DNA from: Nioella ostreopsis
GTDB lineage: Bacteria > Pseudomonadota > Alphaproteobacteria > Rhodobacterales > Rhodobacteraceae
DNA length: 43,234 nt
Assembly (NCBI RefSeq): GCF_004000255.1
Contig: NZ_RCIQ01000029.1
Span: 1 to 43,234, forward strand
Direction: 5' to 3'
Below are positions 26,201 through 34,671 of the stretch, piece after piece. The notes under the pieces were generated by a model, which saw only the letters and a program-made list of their open reading frames with translations, was not told where the DNA came from and did not search any database. Both the position numbers and the translations under genes were made by a program. Position 1 is the stretch's first letter. The number at the start of each line of letters is the position of its first letter.

Positions 26201-26360
26201 GACCCAGGCCCAGACGCTCAAGCCTCTGGTCATTTCCGTGGTCTTCGGCCTGCTCGCCGCAACGGTTCTGATCCTGTTGGTGTTGCCTGCGTTCTATGCA
26301 GCACTCGAGGACGTGCGGCCAAGGAAACAGGGCCATCTTGCCGTTCCAGAGGGTCGCTGA
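23262..26360 (+). CDS. RND-family efflux pump (AcrB/MexF-like permease)
   Basis: The 1032-residue inner-membrane transporter has 12 membrane helices and two large periplasmic loops. It starts MIRWFTGHPTAGNLLLLLF. The proton-relay aspartates are present as Asp394-Asp395 in AIGIVMDDSIVIADSI, and the second half carries the typical AASLAGIVVNNAILLV and STTIMGMAPLLLE. Two cysteines in the first periplasmic loop (GAICAPLW and ETFTCTAQTG) may form a disulfide, a trait of some RND subgroups in marine bacteria. The substrate cannot be read from the sequence. It is controlled, by inference, by the adjacent TetR regulator. Confidence 0.95.
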   Translation: MIRWFTGHPTAGNLLLLLFLAAGAFAAPGLLRETFPDFRAVEAEITVPYRGAAAEDVEGAICAPLWDGVQGVEGLETFTCTAQTGRARAVATMAPGNDALRFVNSLRTEVSAIDSFPDRADPAVVRELHRSDPVTSVAISGDLPLGELDLYADALSDRLTALPGVARVTRGGLGARTLSITAPRAVLDSHGLTPATLAAAIAAQNIDLPAGTLEGAGADLTLRFTAERDTATALAMIPVLVLPNGATLTLGDVAVIEERFEPPQDRAFVDGVPALVLDVAKALDADALRVLDGVAALVDAETARLPGAITVEVVQDVTSIIRDRLVMLVQNGVIGLVLVVVVMSMFFRPGFAIWAAMGLPVAFAGAFVWMALTGLSLNMMTLVALLMAIGIVMDDSIVIADSIAVHAAKGATVETVAAGVAAVAPGVISSFLTTLAVFLPLAFLAGELGAVLEVLPVVLLAALAASLIEAFFILPHHLKGGMKDTAPSRFRKGFDAGFDAFREGVGGLADTAIKARWLVAGLAIGALILTVGALGGGMVKREAMPEIDGDVLEARLMLPAGTPLARTGQAVAQVEAALDRVNARMTPEQPEAQPLVIRRITRLGRNLSAGETGAHVATVAVDLLGAETRTSTLDEIVTLWREEIGALPGVNSLILTEPGIGPQGIPVELRLTHPDLASLEAAGRATLAELETYAGVRNAILDLRPGAPELRLSLSPGAEALGLTATDVASQLRAAFLGTQLAEIRRGDLAWDLEVRLADEDRTTRADLSLFEVALPGGGTVPLSSIATIDEARGWGTITRRNGLRTLTVSADVDGRIGNADAITARLAEGFLPDLAASTPGLGFEIGGQAANSAETVASILRGFLIGLVGIYLVLSFQFRSYVEPLIVMITIPLAFLGVIWGHVLMGYNISMPSLVGAASLAGIVVNNAILLVGVINARRAEGLSAALAVGEAVRSRFRPIFVSVSTTIMGMAPLLLETSTQAQTLKPLVISVVFGLLAATVLILLVLPAFYAALEDVRPRKQGHLAVPEGR

Positions 26361-26710
26361 CACCGTCGCGCCTCCTCAAGAAACAAGAAGATTTGGAACT
26401 GGCGGAGACCGAAGCAAATTATCAAGCGGACGTTCATTCCGCTTCAATTTTCTGGCGAGTTGCGTCTGGTTGCAAGCTGGACAATTTGTGCGGATCGCGA
26501 TCCCAAATAGCCTGTAACTGAACACACTTGGCTGGAAATTACGCGACGCACCATGACAGAGTGCGATCTAACAATGAACATATTTTGTACACGCCCTGAC
26601 TTAAGTCATTAAAAGTAAATAAAGATTATTCAAATTGATCCCCAGACTGATGTTCCCGTCATGCCGGCGCGCCGTCTTGGTCCTGTTGGAAACGTGGAGC
26701 CTCTGATCAA
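26361..26710. other. Gene-free boundary between the RND operon and the trb cluster
   Basis: Two convergent operons end here and no gene can be supported. The stretch is clearly richer in A+T than its flanks, especially at 26520-26650. It includes a perfect 12-bp palindrome TGACTTAAGTCA at 26597-26608, followed by an A/T run. The contents suggest an element border or promoter/terminator DNA rather than coding sequence. I could not identify a tRNA remnant or a matching direct repeat at the right side of the window. Confidence 0.4.
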
Positions 26711-26956
26711 TTACTGTGCTTTGCTACTTCCGTTCTTGGAGAGCGAACGCCGAGCATTGGCAAATCCGCGGTCCGTCGCGATGAAACGTTCAAGCATGGG
26801 GGCAATCAGCTTGATCGGCTCTACCGGCCCCTGTCCGGCTTCCAGGCCGAGGATCTCGCCATAGGCGATGAGATCGCGATGCAGTTCTGCGGGCAGTTCC
26901 ACGGTGAGTTTCACAGGCTTGTCGTCCGGAATCGGACCGAGTTTCAGCTTGGTCAT
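26711..26956 (-). CDS. DUF2274 small protein at the end of the trb operon
   Basis: The 81-residue protein begins MTKLKLGPIPDDKPVKLTVELP and fits DUF2274, a small family found almost always directly after trbI in Tn4371-like and alphaproteobacterial conjugation clusters. The middle of the protein (ELHRDLIAYGEILG) resembles a ribbon-helix-helix protein, so DNA binding is possible but unproven. Its ATG lies 1 nt after the trbI stop. It is the last gene of the operon. Confidence 0.87.
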   Translation of the reverse strand: MTKLKLGPIPDDKPVKLTVELPAELHRDLIAYGEILGLEAGQGPVEPIKLIAPMLERFIATDRGFANARRSLSKNGSSKAQ

Positions 26957-26957
26957 G

Positions 26958-28094
26958 TCAGCCTCCGAATGGCACGAAGACGAGATCGCGCGTGACGATC
27001 ACGCGGACGGGAAAGCCCGGGCGGATAGTGAGGGTCGGCTGGACCTCCAGCTGGCGTTGAACGATGCGCTGTCCGGCCTCGTTGATCGTGTCGAGAGCCC
27101 CATCGCGGAGGGCACGGGCGAGGCGGTCTTCCTCGTCGAGGGAAAGCTCCGCGCCGACGGCCAGTAGGGTTGAAAGCCCCGCGGCGCGCAGGATGCTGCC
27201 CCAGTGATTGTCGACACGGTCTTCGAGACCGGCATAGCCCGCAGCATCCGCCCCGGGCTGGCGTTCGAGCACGAGGGATCGACCATCGGGGAAGATCAGC
27301 CGCGTCCAGACCAGGAGCACGCGACGCTGGCCGACGGTGACGCTGTCGTCGTAGGCGCCGATCAAGCGGGTGCCCTGCGGGATCAGAAGAAGGCTGCCCG
27401 TCGGGCTGTCATAGACATTCTGGGTGACCTGCGCCGTGATCTGGCCCGGCAGGTCGGACCGGATCCCGGTGATCAGAGCGGCCGGAATGACCGAGCCGGC
27501 CTGCAGGAGGTAAGGAGACGCTGGCGGCTCGACGCGGTCGGGCGCGACAGTCCGGCGGTCCGTAGGCGCGGTCAGGAAGGTCTGACGTGGATCGGTTTCG
27601 GGAGTGGCAGCCAAACCGCTCCCCGGAGCCGCAGGCGGCATCTGGAACCCTGTGGACGCGGGCGCTCCGGGTCGCGTCTGGAAGAAGATATCGCTGACCC
27701 GGGCGGCCTCCATTTCCGCAATTCGTTGCTGCTCCACCGGATCCATGGTGGGGGAAGCGAGGCTCGGGGCAGCGACGGGTTGGCCGCGTTGCTGTGCATC
27801 GAGGATACCGCCGCCGAGGTCGCCCGGCAGGGGCGGTCCGAGGCGCGGGATCGCGTCATAGCTGCCCGGCAGATCGCGGAGGCCATCGGCGGGTTGACGG
27901 CGGTCCGTGGTGATCAGCTCCGCCGGCGCGGCTGTCCTGTCCGGGCGTTGCAGCCCGTAGATCAGCGCAGCACCGATGCCAAGGCCCGCGACGACAACAA
28001 GTCCGATGATCACCTTGCGGGAAATCCGCGTGACCCGGGGCGGATCGGCACGCAGGCGCATCGCGGCGGCGGTATCGGTCGAAGTCTCGCTCAT
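26958..28094 (-). CDS. trbI: Conjugal transfer protein TrbI (VirB10-like)
   Basis: TrbI spans the inner membrane and periplasm and forms the outer part of the type IV secretion channel. The 378-residue product has a short cytoplasmic tail, one membrane helix near residues 25-48 (KVIIGLVVVAGLGIGAAL), a proline-rich periplasmic stretch (about 50-185) and the conserved beta-barrel domain starting near YLLQAGSVIPAALITGI and including IPQGTRLIGAYD. The ATG at 28094 overlaps the trbG stop by 4 nt; the frame upstream of it is non-homologous. Confidence 0.96.
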   Translation of the reverse strand: MSETSTDTAAAMRLRADPPRVTRISRKVIIGLVVVAGLGIGAALIYGLQRPDRTAAPAELITTDRRQPADGLRDLPGSYDAIPRLGPPLPGDLGGGILDAQQRGQPVAAPSLASPTMDPVEQQRIAEMEAARVSDIFFQTRPGAPASTGFQMPPAAPGSGLAATPETDPRQTFLTAPTDRRTVAPDRVEPPASPYLLQAGSVIPAALITGIRSDLPGQITAQVTQNVYDSPTGSLLLIPQGTRLIGAYDDSVTVGQRRVLLVWTRLIFPDGRSLVLERQPGADAAGYAGLEDRVDNHWGSILRAAGLSTLLAVGAELSLDEEDRLARALRDGALDTINEAGQRIVQRQLEVQPTLTIRPGFPVRVIVTRDLVFVPFGG

Positions 28095-29065
28095 GTCCCC
28101 CGCTCCGCATCGTGCCGCACCACGGTCGCCTCGGTCTGGGGCTCGATCCACAGAATGCGCACCACCTCCTGCCTTGGACCGCGTCCGAGGCGCAGCTCAG
28201 CTGCACCGAAGAGCCGGTCGACGATCAAGACATTGCCGTGGATCCGGGAGTTGACGATCTCGAGCTCGCCATCGGCTCCGAGCACGAAGAGCGGCGGCAT
28301 CTCGCCCTGGGCGATGCCGCGCGGGAAGACCACATAGACCCGGCGCCCGTCGTCGAAGACCGAGACCGGCCGCCAGGGCGGGCTGTCGCCCTGTAACCCG
28401 TAGCGGTGGTTGCGGGCATGCGCGGGCGGGATGCGCGGCGTGGCCGGCGCGACGCGTGGGGCGTCGGGCGCGCGCGGATAAGCCCAGGAGATGGCGGGCA
28501 TCCAGGTGTCTTCGCTAGCGTTGAGCTCGATCAGGTATGTGCGCCGGTCGGTCGAGATCACGAGGTTCGTGCGGATATCGGGCCGGGTGGGTTTCACGAG
28601 AACGAGGACGCGGGTGTCGCGGCCCACGCCGCTTTCCGTGTTGCCGATGATCCAGCGCGCGGTGTCGCCTGCGGCGATCGGCCCGGTGCCGGCAAGGCGT
28701 TCGCCGGGTTCGAGCGCGATGGTCGTGATCTGGCCCGGGGCGGCGTAGACCTGATAGAGCGCGCCCTCGGACCACGGATAGATCTGGATCGCGTTGAAAT
28801 ACCCCGCCTGCCGCGGCTCGACGCGCGCGGCGGCATTGGCATTGCCGACCTGCGCAACGGGTGTGGCGGCTACCGCCCCGCCCCGGCTTGGGGTCCAGGC
28901 GGGCGGGACATGGAGCGGGCGCGGGCGGTCGTCGGGTGCGCTCACGGGGGGTGACGGCAAGGGCGGCACCGCCTCGTCATAGGTGAAGTCAGGCGGGCGG
29001 TCGCTGGCGCAGCCTGCGAGGAGCGTGGAGGCCAGAAGAATGGTGGGCAGGATCGGTCGGGTCAT
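28091..29065 (-). CDS. trbG: Conjugal transfer protein TrbG (VirB9-like lipoprotein)
   Basis: TrbG is part of the outer-membrane core complex. The 324-residue protein has a lipoprotein signal with LAGC at about residues 16-19, a Pro-rich linker, and a VirB9-type C-terminal domain (GDSPPWRPVSVFDDGRRVY and VDRLFGAAELRLG). Overlaps of 4 nt on both sides bind it to trbF and trbI. Confidence 0.96.
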   Translation of the reverse strand: MTRPILPTILLASTLLAGCASDRPPDFTYDEAVPPLPSPPVSAPDDRPRPLHVPPAWTPSRGGAVAATPVAQVGNANAAARVEPRQAGYFNAIQIYPWSEGALYQVYAAPGQITTIALEPGERLAGTGPIAAGDTARWIIGNTESGVGRDTRVLVLVKPTRPDIRTNLVISTDRRTYLIELNASEDTWMPAISWAYPRAPDAPRVAPATPRIPPAHARNHRYGLQGDSPPWRPVSVFDDGRRVYVVFPRGIAQGEMPPLFVLGADGELEIVNSRIHGNVLIVDRLFGAAELRLGRGPRQEVVRILWIEPQTEATVVRHDAERGT

Positions 29066-29751
29066 TGGCTCATCTCCCGCGACCAGTTGATCGCGTTCAC
29101 ATAGATTCCGAGGGGGTTGGCGCGCAGACGGTCCGCCGTGCGCGGTGGGTCGATCACGAGGGTCAGGATCGCGGTCCAGCGTTCGGTGCGGGCGAGCTGG
29201 CCGTTCTCGTAGTGCCGCTCGGACCAGGCCACCCGGAAGCTGTCGGGCGAGGCGCGGATGACGCTCGAGACCTCGACCGAGACTTGATCCTCACCGACCC
29301 GTGTGAAGGGATCGTTGGCGCGGGCATGGTCGTTCAGCGCCAGCGCACCGCGGTCGGTGGTGAACTCATAGGCGCGAAGCCAGTTCTCCCGCACGACGAT
29401 GGGATCGGCGGGCAGGCCCCGGACCTCTTCGATGAAGCGGGCGAGATGCCAGGCGATCTGCGGATCGCTCGGGCGATACCCCGCGCTGGCCGCCTCGACG
29501 GCGCGCGCCTCACCATGCCGGTCGATCTCGACGACGTAAGGAACCACGGTGCCGCGCGCCGATTGCCAGACAAGCGCCGTGGCAAAGCCGCCCGCCAGGA
29601 GCAGGCAGCCGAAGGCCATGAGACGCCAGTTCTTCGCCTGCACCCGGGCAGCGCCGATGCGCTCGTCCCAGACCTGGGCGGCCTTTTGGTAAGGGGTCTC
29701 GGGTTCCGGGGGCTTGCCGTAATGCGCGGCGGCGCGTTTGAAGAGGCTCAT
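29062..29751 (-). CDS. trbF: Conjugal transfer protein TrbF (VirB8-like)
   Basis: TrbF is a bitopic inner-membrane protein that nucleates assembly of the secretion channel. The 229-residue product has a cytoplasmic N-terminus, a single helix at about residues 43-63 (WRLMAFGCLLLAGGFATALV) and a periplasmic VirB8-like domain with VPYVVEIDRHGEA and PLGIYVNAINWSREM at the end. It overlaps both trbL and trbG by 4 nt. Confidence 0.95.
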   Translation of the reverse strand: MSLFKRAAAHYGKPPEPETPYQKAAQVWDERIGAARVQAKNWRLMAFGCLLLAGGFATALVWQSARGTVVPYVVEIDRHGEARAVEAASAGYRPSDPQIAWHLARFIEEVRGLPADPIVVRENWLRAYEFTTDRGALALNDHARANDPFTRVGEDQVSVEVSSVIRASPDSFRVAWSERHYENGQLARTERWTAILTLVIDPPRTADRLRANPLGIYVNAINWSREMSQ

Positions 29752-31097
29752 GGGCGGTCGCTTTCAGAGAGAGGGACGGAGGCGCCGGAGCCAGGACTGT
29801 CTCCGGCCCGCAGCGCATGGGTGGCGGCGGAGACGCCATGGCTCATGGTCTGGCTGCGGCGTATGGAGCGCGCCCAGGCCGGTGGGCTGCCCGCAGGGGC
29901 GGCCAAGGCGGATGACGCACTTGCAACGCTGCCCATGGATGAGGAGCCGCCGGTGGCGGCGAAGCCAGCGCGGGCACCCTCGGCATGGCTTGCCTTGACG
30001 GCCTCGGAGGCCGAGGCGGCAGCCCGGCGCAGAGGCGAAATCGCCGCCGAACCCCCTGCCCGCGCCATACCACCGAGTCCGGAAGCGACACCAGCTGCCG
30101 CGCTCTGGCCCATCGCTCCTAGACTGTAGGCGGTGGAGGCAGCACCCGTGGCCGCAGCGGCCCCGCGCGTGGCGGCTGCCCCGCCCGAGGCGAGCGCCCC
30201 GGCCCCGCGAGCGCCGAGCATGGCCGCGCCGCCGGCCGCGACGGTGGCGCCGCCAACGGCAAGCCCGGTGCCGACGGCAGAACCCGCGCCCAGTTGCGGC
30301 CCCCCTGAGACGAGGCCGGTGGCGATGCCGGGGCCGAAGATACCGAGACCTAGGAGCGAGAGCGCCGCCAGCACGATGGCCATGGCCTCGTCGATGGTGG
30401 GCGTCACGCCGCCGAAACCGGCGGTGAACTGACCGAAGAGGGTCGAGCCGATGCCGATGATCACCGCCAGCACCAGCACCTTGATGCCGGAGGAGACGAC
30501 ATTGCCCAGCACCCGTTCGGCCATGAAAGCGGTCTTGCCGAAGAGGCCGAAGGGGATCAGCACGAAGCCCGCAAGGGTCGTCAGCTTGAACTCGATCAGC
30601 GTCACGAAGAGCTGCACGGCGAGCAGGAAGAAGGCCAAGAGCACCAGCGCCCAGGCGAAGAGCAGGCAGGCAATCTGGATGAAGTTCTCGAAGAAGGCGA
30701 CGAAGCCCATGAGATCGGCGGTCGATTCGAGCAGAGGCCGCCCAGCGTCGAGCCCGGTCTGGGCGACGCGGCCCGGGCGCAGGAGATCGGCAGGGGAGAA
30801 GCCGGTGCCGGAGGCGAGCAACCCCAGTCCCGCGAAACTGTCGAAGACGATGGCGGCGAGGCTGTGCCAGTTGGAGATGAGCCAGGCGAAGACGCCCACG
30901 AAGAGAGTCTTTTTCACGAGGCGGGCGATGATGTCGTCATCGGCCCCCCAGGCCCAGAAGAGGGCGGCAAGCGTCACGTCGATCACGATCAGCGTGCTGG
31001 CGATGAAGGCGACCTCGCCGCCCAGCAGCCCGAAGCCGCTGTCGATATAGGAGGTGAAGACCCCGAGAAAGCTGTCGATGACGCCGGTGCCGCCCAT
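29748..31097 (-). CDS. trbL: Conjugal transfer protein TrbL (VirB6-like)
   Basis: TrbL is the polytopic inner-membrane channel component. The 449-residue protein has about six or seven membrane helices in the first 270 residues and then a low-complexity Gly/Ala/Ser-rich C-terminal tail (about 275-420) typical of TrbL. Conserved pieces include FDSFAGLGLLASGTGFS and LTTLAGFVLIPFGLFGKTAF. It begins 3 nt after the small trbK-like gene. Confidence 0.95.
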   Translation of the reverse strand: MGGTGVIDSFLGVFTSYIDSGFGLLGGEVAFIASTLIVIDVTLAALFWAWGADDDIIARLVKKTLFVGVFAWLISNWHSLAAIVFDSFAGLGLLASGTGFSPADLLRPGRVAQTGLDAGRPLLESTADLMGFVAFFENFIQIACLLFAWALVLLAFFLLAVQLFVTLIEFKLTTLAGFVLIPFGLFGKTAFMAERVLGNVVSSGIKVLVLAVIIGIGSTLFGQFTAGFGGVTPTIDEAMAIVLAALSLLGLGIFGPGIATGLVSGGPQLGAGSAVGTGLAVGGATVAAGGAAMLGARGAGALASGGAAATRGAAAATGAASTAYSLGAMGQSAAAGVASGLGGMARAGGSAAISPLRRAAASASEAVKASHAEGARAGFAATGGSSSMGSVASASSALAAPAGSPPAWARSIRRSQTMSHGVSAATHALRAGDSPGSGASVPLSESDRP

Positions 31098-31100
31098 GGC

Positions 31101-31370
31101 TCACTCGCCCCCGGTCCGGTCGCGGTCCCGCCCGAGGAAGCGGTCGCGAGTCTCGGCCCAAACGGCGAGGCAGTCCGGATCGGAAGCCGCGGCCTCGCCC
31201 AGTTCCTGGCAGCGCCGCTGTTCGGCGCGCAAGGGATCGGTCTCCGGCATCAGGGGAGCCGGACGCACCGCCTGCCCCGCCTCGTCCCGGCCCATCTCCA
31301 CCAATGCTGCAGTGATCGCGATGGCGACGATGACGATGGCAGCGATGCGCGCGAGGACCGATCCCTCCAT
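31101..31370 (-). CDS. TrbK-alt-like small entry-exclusion candidate
   Basis: An 89-residue frame (MEGSVLARIAAIVIVAIAIT...) fills the gap between trbJ and trbL. It has one N-terminal membrane helix and a C-terminal part with two cysteines (RRCQELGEAAASDPDCLAVW), the pattern of the putative entry-exclusion protein TrbK-alt found here in related clusters. The ATG at 31370 lies 11 nt after trbJ. A much longer frame through this region is an antisense-type artefact of trbJ. Exclusion of redundant transfer is the family proposal, not shown here. Confidence 0.78.
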   Translation of the reverse strand: MEGSVLARIAAIVIVAIAITAALVEMGRDEAGQAVRPAPLMPETDPLRAEQRRCQELGEAAASDPDCLAVWAETRDRFLGRDRDRTGGE

Positions 31371-31381
31371 GGGCCTGCCCC

Positions 31382-32170
31382 TCAATTGTTGAACATCCGG
31401 GCATTGCCGGGCTGGTAGCCCGCGCCCGGCGTGAGGAAGCGCTCGCGCTGGACCCGGCCCTGTTCGGCGGCGGCGGACCGTTCGGCCTCGACCAAGGCCG
31501 TGGAACGGCCATTGGCGGCCACGACCGCGATCAGGTCGGCGATCTGCTGGGATTGCAGCGCCAGAAGCTGGTTGCCCGCCTGGGTCGCCTGCAGGGCGCC
31601 CACGGCGGATTGGCTTTCGCCGACGAGGGTGGAGAGCTCGGCGCGCTGGCCGTCTAGATTGCCGACAACGCCCGCCTGCACGCGCAGCGCGTCCTGCAGC
31701 CCGCCAACGGTGTTTTCCCAGCGGGACCGGGCATCGGCCAGAAGCTGCGCCTCGGGCGCGGCCATGGGGATATTGGCGTAGTCCTGCTGGAAGACCTGGT
31801 CGATCTGCGCGACATCGAAGGCGATGTTCTGCGCTTGGGACAGGAGTTGCCGGGTGCGGTCCACGTTTTGCTGCAGCGCCTGCAGCGAGGAGTACGGCAG
31901 GCTCGCGAGGTTGCGGGCCTGGTTCATCAGCATCTGCGCTTCGTTCTGCAGCTGGGTGATCTGGTTGTTGATCTGCTCCAGCGCCCGGGCGGCCGAGAGG
32001 ATGTTCTCGGCGTGATTGCGCGGGTCGTAGACGATGCGCCCACCCCCACCGAAGAAGAAGGCCTGGGCGGGTGTGACGAAGATCGGTGAAAGGCCGATGG
32101 GGGCTGCGAGCGCCAGGGCCAAGGCGGAGGCGCTGGCGAGACGGGACAGGCGATGGGCGGCGTGGGTCAT
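31382..32170 (-). CDS. trbJ: Conjugal transfer protein TrbJ (VirB5-like)
   Basis: TrbJ is an exported pilus-associated protein. The 262-residue product has a Sec signal peptide (cleavage near TPAQA-FFFGGG, about residue 37) and then long helices with heptad-rich Gln/Leu stretches, such as LEQINNQITQLQNEAQMLMN. The sequence IVYDPRNHAENILSAARALEQ is characteristic of the family. The ATG overlaps the trbE stop by 4 nt. Confidence 0.95.
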   Translation of the reverse strand: MTHAAHRLSRLASASALALALAAPIGLSPIFVTPAQAFFFGGGGRIVYDPRNHAENILSAARALEQINNQITQLQNEAQMLMNQARNLASLPYSSLQALQQNVDRTRQLLSQAQNIAFDVAQIDQVFQQDYANIPMAAPEAQLLADARSRWENTVGGLQDALRVQAGVVGNLDGQRAELSTLVGESQSAVGALQATQAGNQLLALQSQQIADLIAVVAANGRSTALVEAERSAAAEQGRVQRERFLTPGAGYQPGNARMFNN

Positions 32171-34662
32171 GGGATGGTCTCCTCTGCGGGTTCGGGGGCT
32201 TGGGGGATCGGTGCATCGGTAGCTTCGGACACCGATGGGAGATTGGTGAGTTCCGGGATCAGCTCGGCAGCCCAGCCGACCCCGCGGGCCTCGAGCCAGG
32301 CCGCGAGGAAGCCGTCTCGACCGTGTTCGGCGTGGATGTCCGAGATCAGGGTCTGGTCGGACTTCGATGAGGCCGCGCAGAGCGCGAGGCCCACTTCCGA
32401 AAGGCCAAGTTCGAAGAGACGGTTGCCGCGCCGCGACTGGCAGTAGTAGTCCCGTTTCGGCGTGGCGCGGGCGAGAATCTCGATCTGCCGGTCATTGAGG
32501 CCGAAGCGGCGGTAGATCGCGGTGATCTGCGGCTCGATGGCCCGTTCGTTGGGGAGAAGCAGCCGGGTCGGACAGCTTTCGATGATCGCGGGCGCGATGA
32601 CAGAGGCGTCGATATCCGAGAGCGACTGGGTCGCGAAGATCACCGAGGCGTTCTTCTTGCGCAGCGTCTTCAGCCATTCGCGGAGCTGGCCCGCGAAGCC
32701 CTCGTCATCGAGCGCCAGCCAGCCCTCGTCGATGATCAGCAGCGTCGGCCGCCCGTCGAGCCGGTCGCCGATTCGGTGGAAGAGATAGGAGAGCACCGCG
32801 GGGGCCGCGGCGGTGCCGACCAGCCCCTCGATCTCGAAGGCCTGGACCGAGGCCGCGCCGAGCTCCTCGGTCTCGGCATCGAGCAGGCGCCCATGCGCCC
32901 CGCCCAGGCAATAGGGCCGCAGGGCCTGTTTCAGATCGGTGGATTGCAGCAGGACCGCAAGACCGGTGATCGTGCGTTCGCCGACCGGGGCTGAGGCCAG
33001 CGAGGTCAGGGCGGACCAGAGATGCTCCTTCACCTCTGGCGTGATCGCGATGCCCTCGCAGGCGAGAATCGCACTGATCCAGCCCGCGGCCCAAGAACGC
33101 TCGGCGGGATCGTCGATGCACGCGAGCGGCTGCAGGAAGACCGTTGTTTCCGCGCCTTCGGTCAATTCGCCGCCCAGATCATGCCAGTCCCCGCCCATGG
33201 CGAGGGTGGCGGCGCGGATCGAGCCCCCGAAATCGAAGGCGAAGACCTGGGCTTGCGCGTAGCGGCGGAACTGCAGTGCCATGAGCGCGAGCAGCACGGA
33301 TTTGCCGGCCCCGGTCGGCCCGACAACCAGCGTATGGCCGACATCGCCCACGTGGAGCGAGAGACGGAAGGGCGTCGCACCCTCGGTCTTGCCGTAAAGC
33401 AGCGGCGGGCCGTCGAAATGCGCATCCCGCTCCTCTCCGGCCCAGACGGCGGAGAGCGGGATCATATGGGCAAGGTTCAGGGTGGAGATCGGTGGCTGGC
33501 GGACATTGGCGTAAGCCTGCCCCGGCAGCGAGCCGAGCCAGGCGTCGACGGCATTGACTGTCTCGACCATGGCGGTGAAGTCCCGGCCCTGCAGGACCTT
33601 CTCGACGAGGCGCAGTTTCTCGTCGGCGCGGCGCGGGTCTTCGTCCCAGACGATGAGGGTCGCCGTGACATAGGCCTCGCCCGCGAGATCGGCACCGAGC
33701 TCCTGCAGGGCCATGTCGGCGTCGGCGGCCTTGTTGGCGGCGTCGGTGTCGACCAGCGCCGATTGCTCGTTGGTCATCACCTCCTTCAGGATCGCGGCGA
33801 TGGATTTGCGCTTCGCGAACCATTGGCGGCGAATGCGCCCGACCATCCGCGCGGCCTCCATCTTGTCCATCAGGATCGCGCGGGTCGCCCAGCGATAGGG
33901 AAAGGCCAGCCGGTTGAGCTCGTCGAGGATCCCCGGCGTGGTGGCGGTCGGGAACCCCGAGAGGGTCAGGACGCGGAGATGGGTATCCCCCAACCGGGGT
34001 TCGAGCCCGCCGGTCAGCGGCTGATCGGCGAGGAGCGCGTCGAGATAGGCCGGGGTTTCCGGCACCCGGACGCGGTGGGGCTGCGTCGAGATCGTGGAAT
34101 GCAGATAGGTCAGCGTTTCGCTGTCACCCATCCAGCGGCATTCGGGCATGATGCCGTCGAACAGCGCCAGCACCCGGTCGGTGCGGTCGATGAAGCCACG
34201 GAGCACCTCGCCCGCATCGATGCCGGTCTTGTCGCGGCCTTCGTAAAGCCAGGTCTCGGCCCGCGCGGCCTCCTCCGGCGGCGGCAGGTAGAGGAAGGTC
34301 AGGAAATATTCGGACTGGAAATGCGCCCCCTGCTCTGCAAACCCCGCGCGGCGCTCGGCATCGAGAAGCGCCGAGGCCGGATCGGGAAAGCGGCTGTCGG
34401 GATACTCGGCCGCCGCCACCCGCTGCGCCTCGACGAAGATCGCCCAGCCGGACCCGAGACGGCGGAAGGCGTTGTTGATGCGCCCCGCCACGGCCACGAG
34501 TTCCGCCGCGACCGCGCTGTCGAGATCGGGGCCGCGGAACCGCGCGGAGCGCTGCAGGCTGCCATCCTTGTTCAGCACCACGCCGGGCGCCACCAGCGCC
34601 GCCCAGGGCAGGTAATCCGCCAGCCGCGTTCCTTTCCGGCGATATTCCGCGAGGTTCATCAT
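32167..34662 (-). CDS. trbE: Conjugal transfer ATPase TrbE (VirB4-like)
   Basis: TrbE is the largest ATPase of the mating apparatus and powers pilus assembly and transfer. The 831-residue product has an N-terminal CagE/TrbE domain and a C-terminal P-loop domain with Walker A GPTGAGKS at 448-455 and Walker B LLIIDEGW at 641-648. The RLLLPNERA and YYCQSRRGNRLFELGL segments near the C-terminus are typical. Two consecutive ATG codons leave the start uncertain by one residue. It is 9 nt after trbD. Confidence 0.97.
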   Translation of the reverse strand: MMNLAEYRRKGTRLADYLPWAALVAPGVVLNKDGSLQRSARFRGPDLDSAVAAELVAVAGRINNAFRRLGSGWAIFVEAQRVAAAEYPDSRFPDPASALLDAERRAGFAEQGAHFQSEYFLTFLYLPPPEEAARAETWLYEGRDKTGIDAGEVLRGFIDRTDRVLALFDGIMPECRWMGDSETLTYLHSTISTQPHRVRVPETPAYLDALLADQPLTGGLEPRLGDTHLRVLTLSGFPTATTPGILDELNRLAFPYRWATRAILMDKMEAARMVGRIRRQWFAKRKSIAAILKEVMTNEQSALVDTDAANKAADADMALQELGADLAGEAYVTATLIVWDEDPRRADEKLRLVEKVLQGRDFTAMVETVNAVDAWLGSLPGQAYANVRQPPISTLNLAHMIPLSAVWAGEERDAHFDGPPLLYGKTEGATPFRLSLHVGDVGHTLVVGPTGAGKSVLLALMALQFRRYAQAQVFAFDFGGSIRAATLAMGGDWHDLGGELTEGAETTVFLQPLACIDDPAERSWAAGWISAILACEGIAITPEVKEHLWSALTSLASAPVGERTITGLAVLLQSTDLKQALRPYCLGGAHGRLLDAETEELGAASVQAFEIEGLVGTAAAPAVLSYLFHRIGDRLDGRPTLLIIDEGWLALDDEGFAGQLREWLKTLRKKNASVIFATQSLSDIDASVIAPAIIESCPTRLLLPNERAIEPQITAIYRRFGLNDRQIEILARATPKRDYYCQSRRGNRLFELGLSEVGLALCAASSKSDQTLISDIHAEHGRDGFLAAWLEARGVGWAAELIPELTNLPSVSEATDAPIPQAPEPAEETIP

Positions 34663-34671
34663 GGTTCTGCC

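Noticed and set aside
26296-26517. Small plus-strand frame in the RND-trb gap
   Set aside because: Begins inside the RND gene, has no recognisable family and lies in AT-rich intergenic DNA.
31101-32216. 371-residue minus-strand frame across trbJ
   Set aside because: Its N-terminal two-thirds are trbJ DNA read in another frame; only the last 89 residues from the ATG at 31370 look like a real gene (TrbK-alt).
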